Assembly: GCA_028702545.1 (NCBI GenBank) | Contig: JAQVOQ010000061.1 | Location: 1-5,042 of the forward strand | Length of the DNA: 5,042 nucleotides | Direction: 5' to 3' | Origin: Clostridia bacterium | GTDB taxonomy: Bacteria; Bacillota; Clostridia; Christensenellales; UBA1242 | Shown: positions 1 through 4,568 of the stretch, in pieces | Numbering within the stretch: position 1 is the stretch's first letter | Layout: every line of letters starts with the position of its first letter | Program-made: the position numbers and the translations under genes | Notes under the pieces: generated by a model | Databases searched by the model: none | The model's input: the letters and a program-made list of their open reading frames with translations, nothing else | What the model was told of the DNA's origin: nothing

Positions 1-16
1 TGTGCTCTTCCGATCT
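1..16. other. Illumina TruSeq adapter remnant (artefact)
   Basis: The bases TGTGCTCTTCCGATCT are identical to the 3' end of the standard Illumina TruSeq read-2 adapter. Read on the minus strand they are the AGATCGGAAGAGCACA that appears when a read runs off the end of a short insert. That matches a read travelling leftwards out of comM and into untrimmed adapter. These bases are not genomic and mark this side as a contig end. The adapter sequence is recalled from general knowledge; the match is exact over 16 bases. Confidence 0.93.
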
Positions 17-121
17 GTTGCTGATGTATTGCTGTATCCGCTGGTGAAATGTCTTATCCTGGCTGCATCTTTCTTATTCTGGAAGCGCAGAAATATGTCT
101 TACGGGGGGCAAATTCTTTCT
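17..121 (+). other. Probable chimeric insert with hydrophobic reading frame
   Basis: This stretch lies between the adapter remnant and the apparent break in the dprA-like gene. By hand count it is about 44% G+C, clearly above the neighbouring genes. On the plus strand it is open from the adapter junction, and the frame runs on to a stop at 149-151. The encoded peptide has a hydrophobic segment (around LVKCLILAASFLFW) followed by KRR, like the end of a membrane protein. That orientation is opposite to every gene in the window. I infer a fragment from another molecule joined during library preparation or assembly. I do not recognise the peptide. The right boundary is approximate (about 118-128). 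Confidence 0.5.
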
Positions 122-209
122 AAGCGTTTAAAATTTGATATTTTCGCTTAATGTTTACCGTTTCAAATATATCTAGCCAAATGGCTACTATTTCACCTTT
201 ATTTAACAT
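120..209 (-). pseudogene. dprA: 5' fragment of a probable DprA/Smf gene
   Basis: A start codon at 209-207 follows an AAGGAG ribosome binding site (215-220) with a 5-base spacer, 13 bases after the comM stop. It opens a frame of 29 codons ending in TAG at 122-120. The peptide begins MLNKGEIVAIWLDIFETV and continues with a basic stretch (NIKRKYQILNA). This resembles the short N-terminal helical region of DprA proteins, the loaders of RecA on incoming single-stranded DNA. The identification rests mainly on context: dprA commonly follows comM in Firmicutes. Nothing of the Rossmann-like DprA core is present. The stop coincides with the change of composition and the adapter-bearing edge, so the truncation is more likely an assembly artefact than a real mutation. 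A genuine small protein is possible but less likely. Confidence 0.5.
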
Positions 210-214
210 AACAT

Positions 215-220
215 CTCCTT
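215..220 (-). promoter_or_regulatory. Ribosome binding site of the dprA-like gene
   Basis: AAGGAG on the minus strand lies 5 bases before the ATG at 209-207 and just after the comM stop. It decides the start: an earlier ATG overlapping this site (214-212) meets a stop after three codons. The close coupling suggests comM and the downstream gene are co-transcribed. Confidence 0.6.
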
Positions 221-222
221 AG

Positions 223-1758
223 TTAAACAAAATATTTTCGGTCAAGCGACCTATATTGAATTGCCTCAGCAATATGTTCTAACTTAATATTTTCGCAACC
301 ATCAAGGTCGGCAATTGTACGCGCTACTTTTAAAATTCGATCGTGAGCTCTTGCACTAAGGTTAAGAGTTTCAAAAGCCGTTTTTAACAATTTTTCACTC
401 TCATCATCTAAAACACAATAGGTTTTAAACTGTTCGTGCGTCATTGACGCATTGTTGTGCACTTTGCTAGTTTTAAACCTCTCATTTTGCACAACTCTTG
501 CAAAATCAACTCTTTGTTTAATAGTTGCAGAATGCTCTTCTTCTCTTTTGCTTTTTAAATCATCATATTCTACACTGTCTACTTCTATATGTAAATCAAT
601 TCTATCCATTAGAGGTCCACTTAATTTTGTTAAATATTTATGAATTTGACTTGGTGTGCACCTGCAATTATGTTTTTTTGAACCATAATAACCGCAAGGA
701 CAAGGATTCATACTAGCGATTAGCGTAAGATTAGCAGGATATTCAACAGTTAGCGCTGCACGACTTACAACTATTGAGCCATCCTCTAAGGGTTGCCTTA
801 AAACTTCTACTACGCTACGAGGATATTCTGGCATTTCGTCTAAAAATAATACTCCATTATGTGCCAAACTAATTTCGCCAGGCTTGCTGTTTTTGCCACC
901 ACCTGTAAGAGCAACAACACTCGCTGTGTGATGTGGCGCCCTAAAAGGCCTTGTTGTTAAAATACCTGTTTTATTATCTAATACCCCTGCTATTGAGTGA
1001 ATTTTAGTAACTTCTAATGCCTCATCAAAAGTCATATCGGGTAAAATGCTAGGAAAACATTTTGCAAGCATAGTTTTGCCACTGCCAGGAGGCCCTATCA
1101 TAATAACATTGTGTCCGCCTGCTGCTGCAATTTCTAGCGCGCGCTTAGCACTCGCTTGTCCTTTAACAGACTTAAAGTCGCCTAGATATTTTACTTTTTC
1201 TTTTAACATACTATAATTATTTGTCGGAACTAAACTACTTTCTAAGTCGTTTTTATTAAACATATTAACTAAGTCTTCTAAAGTACTAACTGCGTATACA
1301 CTAACGCCTTCAATAAAACTTGCTTCCATTGCATTTTCTTTTGGAACTATAACTTTTTTATAACCTTTTTCCTTAGCACTAATTAAAATTGGTAATATTC
1401 CATTTATTTTTTTAACATCGCCGTTTAAGCCAAGTTCGCCTAAAATTATGTAATCTTCACATTGAGAAGTTTGCAACTGCCCACTAGCGCACAAAATTCC
1501 AACACTTATAGGCAAATCATAAATTGAACCTTCTTTTTTTGTGTTAGCAGGTGCTAAATTTACAATAACCTTAACTGCAGGAAAATTAAACCCACTGTTT
1601 TTAATCGCAGAATGTACCCTTTCTTTTGCCTCTTTAACTGCTGTATCTGGCAGTCCTACCGTTTCATAACTAGGCAAACCATTATTTAGGTCAATTTCAA
1701 CTTCTACTAGATAGCCATTAATTCCTACTAGACCAAAACTTTTAACTTTAGCAAGCAT
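223..1758 (-). CDS. comM: ComM/YifB family AAA+ ATPase (Mg-chelatase-like)
   Basis: A complete 511-residue protein of the usual family length. The N-terminal part (about 1-170) is the ChlI/Lon-protease-like domain typical of YifB/ComM, with the conserved start MLAKVKSFGLVGINGY and the segment VIVNLAPANTKKEGSIYDLP. The AAA+ core follows: Walker A GPPGSGKT at 222-229, RPFRAPHHTAS at 270-280, Walker B VLFLDE at 303-308, sensor-1 region around N351, and DRID with a candidate arginine finger at R386. A four-cysteine cluster (C353, C355, C365, C367) may bind metal. The C-terminal lid carries LSARAHDRILKVARTIADL and the family ending YRSLDR. In Vibrio cholerae ComM is a hexameric helicase that promotes branch migration during natural transformation; the role here is inferred from family. 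An AGGAG site (1770-1774) lies 11 bases before the ATG. It is separated from rplS by a terminator and precedes a probable dprA. Confidence 0.95.
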   Translation of the reverse strand: MLAKVKSFGLVGINGYLVEVEIDLNNGLPSYETVGLPDTAVKEAKERVHSAIKNSGFNFPAVKVIVNLAPANTKKEGSIYDLPISVGILCASGQLQTSQCEDYIILGELGLNGDVKKINGILPILISAKEKGYKKVIVPKENAMEASFIEGVSVYAVSTLEDLVNMFNKNDLESSLVPTNNYSMLKEKVKYLGDFKSVKGQASAKRALEIAAAGGHNVIMIGPPGSGKTMLAKCFPSILPDMTFDEALEVTKIHSIAGVLDNKTGILTTRPFRAPHHTASVVALTGGGKNSKPGEISLAHNGVLFLDEMPEYPRSVVEVLRQPLEDGSIVVSRAALTVEYPANLTLIASMNPCPCGYYGSKKHNCRCTPSQIHKYLTKLSGPLMDRIDLHIEVDSVEYDDLKSKREEEHSATIKQRVDFARVVQNERFKTSKVHNNASMTHEQFKTYCVLDDESEKLLKTAFETLNLSARAHDRILKVARTIADLDGCENIKLEHIAEAIQYRSLDRKYFV

Positions 1759-1791
1759 AAACTTAATATCTCCTACTTCTAATTCTTTTTT

Positions 1792-1821
1792 AGTTTAGCA
1801 CAAAGCTTATAAAAATTAAAA
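1792..1821 (-). promoter_or_regulatory. Possible comM promoter (extended -10)
   Basis: Minus-strand TGC-TAAACT gives an extended -10 (hexamer 1792-1797, TG at 1799-1800), about 33 bases before the comM start codon. An 18-base spacer leads to a weak -35 TTTTAA (1816-1821). The -10 matches only four of six consensus bases and the surroundings are very A+T rich, so chance is possible. A promoter is expected here because the rplS terminator lies immediately upstream. Confidence 0.35.
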
Positions 1822-1854
1822 CAATTTTGAATATATATATAAGAAAGCAAAAAA

Positions 1855-1884
1855 TAAAAAAACCAGCTAAATTTGCTGGTTTTT
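1855..1884 (-). terminator. Intrinsic terminator after rplS
   Basis: An inverted repeat with arms 1858-1867 and 1875-1884 (core AACCAGC / GCTGGTT, 7-base loop) is followed on the minus strand by a T-rich tail (TTTTTTTATTTTTT). It begins 4 bases after the rplS stop codon, so it closes the rplS transcript and separates it from comM. The plus-strand side also has a short T run, but no plus-strand gene needs it. Confidence 0.92.
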
Positions 1885-1887
1885 AAA

Positions 1888-2229
1888 TTATCTTAATTCT
1901 TTGATTCTAGCTTTTTTGCCAGTTAGGTCACGTAAATAATAAAGTTTCGCTCTTGCTACTTTACCCTTTCTTACCACTTCAATGTGGTCAATACGAGGAG
2001 AATGTAGAGGGAATATTCTTTCAACGCCTATGCCAAAAGAAACTTTTCTTACTGTAAAACTTTCGCGAATGCTGCCGCCTTTTTTAGCGATAACTACTCC
2101 TTCAAATACTTGAAGTCTTTCCTTAGTGCCCTCAACAACTTTAACAAATACTTTAATAGTATCGCCTACATTGAAATCAGTAACATCACTCTTTAGCTGT
2201 TCATTTTCAATAACATCTACAAGATTCAT
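1888..2229 (-). CDS. rplS: 50S ribosomal protein L19
   Basis: A complete 113-residue protein, the normal length for bacterial L19, a component of the large subunit located near the interface with 30S. Family features are clear: an N-terminal helix (MNLVDVIENEQLK), then the SH3-like barrel with FNVGDTIKVFVKVVEGTKER, QVFEGVVIAKKGG, and the diagnostic ESFTVRKVSFGIGVERIFPLHSP segment. The basic C-terminus (VRKGKVARAKLYYLRDLTGKKARIKE) contacts rRNA in known structures. The start is set by a strong AAGGAGG site (2241-2247), 11 bases before the ATG. The gene has its own promoter and terminator. In most Firmicutes rplS directly follows trmD; here it sits downstream of yraN, three genes away. Confidence 0.98.
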   Translation of the reverse strand: MNLVDVIENEQLKSDVTDFNVGDTIKVFVKVVEGTKERLQVFEGVVIAKKGGSIRESFTVRKVSFGIGVERIFPLHSPRIDHIEVVRKGKVARAKLYYLRDLTGKKARIKELR

Positions 2230-2276
2230 AATGACTTATACCTCCTTAATTATATCTAGACGTTCATAAATCAAAT

Positions 2277-2305
2277 ACCTAGAGGACCGCCCGAAGTCAC
2301 TAGGT
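2277..2305 (-). promoter_or_regulatory. Leader hairpin of rplS, candidate L19 autoregulatory element
   Basis: Minus-strand ACCTAG (2305-2300) pairs with CTAGGT (2282-2277); an extra A-T pair is possible. Inside, after a small internal loop, GAC/GTC (2298-2296 / 2287-2285) closes an 8-base G-rich loop (TTCGGGCG). A short two-part stem in front of rplS recalls the L19 leader family described in low-GC Gram-positives (Rfam L19_leader), in which L19 is thought to repress its own mRNA. I cannot test the covariance model. The downstream TCTAGA (2260-2255) could pair with the CTAG arm instead, giving a possible alternative fold. The hairpin lies directly against the promoter, so it could instead be a DNA operator. 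Confidence 0.5.
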
Positions 2306-2306
2306 A

Positions 2307-2335
2307 ATATTATCATACAAAATCAATAAGTTCAA
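2307..2335 (-). promoter_or_regulatory. Promoter of rplS
   Basis: Minus-strand -35 TTGAAC (2335-2330), a 17-base spacer, and -10 TAATAT (2312-2307) preceded by TG one base upstream (extended -10). This is the best sigma-70/sigma-A type promoter in the window. A start is predicted near 2300. An overlapping -10-like TATGAT (2317-2312) would start transcription near 2305 but lacks a good -35. The promoter lets rplS be transcribed apart from rbgA-rnhB-yraN. Confidence 0.75.
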
Positions 2336-2368
2336 GTGTTTTTTTGCTTTTTTAAATGTTTTTTTACT

Positions 2369-2716
2369 TTAAAAAGCATTTATTATATGAGTAAGTTTTT
2401 TATCTAAAATATCTATAACATCACATCTGCATTGAGCGCCCAAATTATTAGTTTTTTTTAAATATTCCGTTGCCACTAATCTAATTTTATTTTGCTTATA
2501 ACTAGTAACAGCCTCACGAGGCAAACCAAACTCAGTTGTAAGCCTTGTTTTTACCTCAACAAAAACTATTGTCTGTTTATCTTTAGCTATTATGTCAATT
2601 TCGCCTAACTTTGTGGTGTAATTGTTTTTTAAAATGGAATAACCTAGCTTTGTTAAATAAATTACCGCTTGACGCTCGCCCTTAAAACCTGTTATTTTGT
2701 TTAAAAATTTACTCAT
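2369..2716 (-). CDS. yraN: YraN family (UPF0102) putative endonuclease-fold protein
   Basis: A complete 115-residue protein of typical UPF0102 length. It shows the restriction-endonuclease-like core of the family: FKGERQAVIYL near the N-terminus with conserved E14, then GEIDIIAKD (E39, D41), FVEVKTR (E54, K56), giving a PD-(D/E)XK-like arrangement. The usual REAVTSYKQNKI helix (67-78) and CDVIDI segment (98-103) follow. A DNA nuclease or repair/recombination role is widely suspected, but the biochemical function remains unsettled. The gene lies 10 bases downstream of rnhB, a frequent neighbour, and is probably in the same transcript. Its ribosome binding site is weak (TAGG overlapping the rnhB stop), so translational coupling to rnhB is plausible. 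The start at 2716 begins right before the conserved region and needs no change. Confidence 0.92.
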   Translation of the reverse strand: MSKFLNKITGFKGERQAVIYLTKLGYSILKNNYTTKLGEIDIIAKDKQTIVFVEVKTRLTTEFGLPREAVTSYKQNKIRLVATEYLKKTNNLGAQCRCDVIDILDKKLTHIINAF

Positions 2717-2726
2717 ATAATAAAAC

Positions 2727-3347
2727 CTACTTAAAATTTTTAATAAAAGTCACTCTATGTATTTTGCACTCGCCGTGCTCAATTAACGCATTAATATGTT
2801 CCCTTGTGCCATAACCTTTGTGCTTAAAAAAGTTGTAAAGCGGATAAATTTCATGCATTTTGCACATATATTCATCTCTCACCACTTTTGCAACAATGCT
2901 AGCACAGGCTACCATATAACTCTTTTCGTCACCTTTTATAATTGACTGATACGGATAAATTATATCTAAATCTTTAACAGCATCAACTAAAATTATATCT
3001 GGTTTAACTTTTAGTGCATTAATAGCCTGCTTCATTCCAAGCTTGGTAGCTTGCAAAATATTAATTTCATCAATAATTTTTTCCGAAACAAAACTGACCT
3101 TATAATCTATTGCGATTTCAATTATTTTTTTGTGAAGTTCTTCTCTTTTTTTAGCGCTCAACTTTTTGCTGTCGTTTACGCCTTCTATAATCAGCTCTTT
3201 TTTTAAGGGCATAATAACAGCGCAACAAACAACAGGCCCCGCAAGCGGACCTCTGCCCACTTCATCGCACCCTGCAATTACGGTTTTACCCTCTAAATAG
3301 TAGTGGCGTTCGTATTTTAACATATCGTAAGTTTGTTTTTTATCCAT
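2727..3347 (-). CDS. rnhB: Ribonuclease HII
   Basis: A complete 206-residue type 2 RNase H, which cuts the RNA strand of RNA-DNA hybrids and the 5' side of single ribonucleotides misincorporated in DNA. The signature IAGCDEVGRGPLAGPVV lies at about 24-40. The expected metal-binding residues are D28, E29, D122 (in ILVDA) and D140 (in KGD). G31-R32-G33 is the motif that reads the ribonucleotide 2'-OH, and Y179 in KGYGT corresponds to the conserved tyrosine near the scissile junction. VNDSKKLS and ASIVAKVVRDEYM are further family hallmarks. It lacks the long N-terminal extension of Bacillus RNase HII and resembles shorter clostridial forms. It starts 9 bases after the rbgA stop, with an AAGG site overlapping that stop, which suggests one operon. 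Confidence 0.97.
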   Translation of the reverse strand: MDKKQTYDMLKYERHYYLEGKTVIAGCDEVGRGPLAGPVVCCAVIMPLKKELIIEGVNDSKKLSAKKREELHKKIIEIAIDYKVSFVSEKIIDEINILQATKLGMKQAINALKVKPDIILVDAVKDLDIIYPYQSIIKGDEKSYMVACASIVAKVVRDEYMCKMHEIYPLYNFFKHKGYGTREHINALIEHGECKIHRVTFIKNFK

Positions 3348-3356
3348 AACTTATCC

Positions 3357-4205
3357 TTAATTTGCTTTAGGTTTGTCTAGAGTTATTTTGCCTAATTTTG
3401 CTTTTCTAAAGTCGTCTAAAATAGCAACGGCACCTCTGCCGTAATCATATTCTCCGCCCCTTAAAACAAAACCTCTAACCTTGCAAATATTTTCATAAAT
3501 TTCTATAGGTTCCATACCATAAATGCTAAAATTATATCGGCTTTCAAGTTGATTATTTTCTATTTTTAACACATCTTTAATCAAATTAAGCGCTAATTCT
3601 TCTAGGTCTAAAACTTGATCGCGAATAGAGCCAATATAGGCTAGGTGCAAAGCAGTTTCTTCTGAGTCAAAACTTGGCCAAAGCGTGCCCGGAGTATCAA
3701 GCAGTTCAATATTATCGAATATTTTAACCCATTGTTTGCCTTTTGTAACTCCCGGTCTATTGCCTGTTACCATTTTACCTTTATTGCATAAATTGTTAAT
3801 TAGTGTACTCTTTCCGCTGTTTGGCACGCCTAAAATCATAGCTCTAAGTGGTAAAATTATTCCTTTTCTTGCATTTCTATCAAGTTTATCTTTTAAAAGA
3901 ATCTTCATATTTTCAACAACTTGCTTACTGCTTCCGCTTAAGGTACTATCTAGCATAATGCTTTTTGTATTTTCTTTAGTAAAATATTTTGCCCACTGCA
4001 TAACTAGTTTTTTGTCTGCCAAATCGGCTTTATTCAAAACATAAATAATCGGCTTATTACCTATTATTGCCGTAAAACTTGGGTTAACACAGGAAAAAGG
4101 CGCCCTACTATCTAAAACATAAATAACAAGGTCAACTAATTTAATTTCTTCTTCCATCATTCTTAGAGCTTTTGTCATATGCCCCGGGAACCATTGTATT
4201 ACCAT
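3357..4205 (-). CDS. rbgA: Ribosome biogenesis GTPase RbgA (YlqF)
   Basis: A complete 282-residue circularly permuted GTPase, close in length to Bacillus RbgA. The N-terminus MVIQWFPGHMTKA is diagnostic and contains H9, the histidine implicated in GTP hydrolysis. Permuted order is clear: G4 NKAD (58-61) comes before G1 GVPNSGKS (126-133), G2 region PGVT (151-154) and G3 DTPG (170-173). The C-terminal ANTAR-like helical domain (about 185-280) contacts rRNA in the B. subtilis protein. RbgA acts in a late step of 50S assembly, enabling incorporation of proteins such as L16. A TGGAG site (4213-4217) lies 7 bases before the ATG. Upstream is a repeat-filled gap rather than rplS, so its promoter may lie in that gap. 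It is followed closely by rnhB. Confidence 0.96.
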   Translation of the reverse strand: MVIQWFPGHMTKALRMMEEEIKLVDLVIYVLDSRAPFSCVNPSFTAIIGNKPIIYVLNKADLADKKLVMQWAKYFTKENTKSIMLDSTLSGSSKQVVENMKILLKDKLDRNARKGIILPLRAMILGVPNSGKSTLINNLCNKGKMVTGNRPGVTKGKQWVKIFDNIELLDTPGTLWPSFDSEETALHLAYIGSIRDQVLDLEELALNLIKDVLKIENNQLESRYNFSIYGMEPIEIYENICKVRGFVLRGGEYDYGRGAVAILDDFRKAKLGKITLDKPKAN

Positions 4206-4233
4206 AATTTTACTCCAATTTTTATTTTTATCT

Positions 4234-4254
4234 TTTATGTTTCAAAAACATAAA
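4234..4254. repeat. Short A+T-rich inverted repeat upstream of rbgA
   Basis: Perfect 9-bp arms TTTATGTTT / AAACATAAA with a 3-base loop, 29 bases before the rbgA start codon and directly against the 22-bp tandem array. Neither side has a T run, so it does not look like a terminator. It might be a protein binding site or an mRNA 5' hairpin; the role is unknown. Confidence 0.55.
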
Positions 4255-4326
4255 TGTCATATTTTATAGTTATCATTGTCATATTTTATAGTTATCATTG
4301 TCATATTTTATAGTTATCATTGTCAT
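4255..4326. repeat. 22-bp perfect tandem repeat, 3.3 copies
   Basis: The unit starts TGTCATATTT and ends GTTATCAT. Three identical copies lie at 4255-4276, 4277-4298 and 4299-4320, then a fourth begins with TGTCAT (4321-4326) and diverges. There is no spacer between units, so it is not a CRISPR array. The six bases that start each unit are the same six that start the adjacent palindromic element, so the array abuts and overlaps that element. The identity of the copies suggests recent slippage or expansion. Each unit read on the minus strand contains TATAAAAT, a -10-like string, but no fitting -35. Confidence 0.95.
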
Positions 4327-4418
4327 TCTGAGCCTTACAGTATTAGCATACTTACGAAGAATCTATTTGATTTAAAGACCCTTCGGAAGTCAATTAATTC
4401 TGCTAACTCAGAGTGATA
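4321..4418. repeat. Imperfect palindromic (MITE-like) intergenic element
   Basis: About 98 bp with inverted ends: TGTCATTCTGAG (4321-4332) and CTCAGAGTGATA (4407-4418) pair over 12 positions with two wobble-type differences. Inner arms also pair, including CGAAG (4355-4359) with CTTCG (4381-4385) and TCT with AGA around a central A+T loop. The TGTCATTCTGAG...CGAAGAATCT wording resembles short palindromic repeats I recall from intergenic regions of many bacteria. It encodes nothing. It is likely a non-autonomous repeat present in several copies in this genome. A possible promoter toward rbgA lies inside it (TTGACT at 4393-4388, 17 bases, TCAAAT at 4370-4365), with low certainty. Confidence 0.7.
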
Positions 4419-4460
4419 AATTAGGTGTGTTTTATTTTTTTAGAATTGCCTAAAAAGTTG

Positions 4461-4568
4461 TTAATTTGTATCAGTATAAAGCTCGTGGTATTTTGTCCAA
4501 GCAGGAGCATATATTTTAATATGTGACTGTTTGGCAAAGTGCCACAGTAAACGCAATAATGATGCGAA
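4461..4568 (-). other. Open stretch in trmD frame after its stop, with two hairpins
   Basis: Directly after the trmD stop the same frame stays open for 35 codons, ending in TAA at 4463-4461. The peptide (FASLLRLLWHF... to ...KYHELYTDTN) is not recognised and matches no TrmD tail I know. There is no ribosome binding site or ATG for separate translation. Two inverted repeats occur within: ACTGT-TT-GGCA / TGCC-ACAGT (4526-4548, 9 bp with a 2-base bulge) and CATAT / ATATG (4508-4523). Neither has a T run on the minus strand, so they are poor intrinsic terminators. The region may be a decayed coding remnant, a structured 3' region of the trmD mRNA, or chance. Confidence 0.3.

Noticed and set aside
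452..716. Two overlapping open frames on the plus strand of about 63 codons each
   Set aside because: They lie antisense inside the strongly supported comM gene, have no convincing ribosome binding site, and encode low-complexity Leu/Ser/Cys-rich peptides expected from reading a coding strand backwards.
2346..2377. A+T-rich inverted repeat (GCTTTTTTAAA / TTTAAAAAGC) at the end of yraN, considered as a terminator
   Set aside because: The minus-strand sequence after the stem is a run of A, not T, the stem has almost no G-C pairs, and it includes the yraN stop. It may weaken readthrough but is not a classic intrinsic terminator.
3685..4044. 119-codon open frame on the plus strand
   Set aside because: It is entirely antisense to rbgA, whose motifs are all intact. 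The hydrophobic, Leu/Ser-rich peptide is a shadow of the A+T-rich coding frame and not a likely membrane protein.
4234..4254. 9-bp hairpin before rbgA considered as a terminator or attenuator
   Set aside because: No T run on either strand and no alternative pairing or leader peptide could be seen.
4255..4326. Tandem repeats considered as a CRISPR array
   Set aside because: The 22-bp units are head to tail with no unique spacers, and no cas gene is nearby.
4255..4326. TATAAAAT strings in each 22-bp unit as repeated promoters
   Set aside because: No acceptable -35 hexamer lies 16-18 bases upstream of any copy; the match follows from A+T richness.
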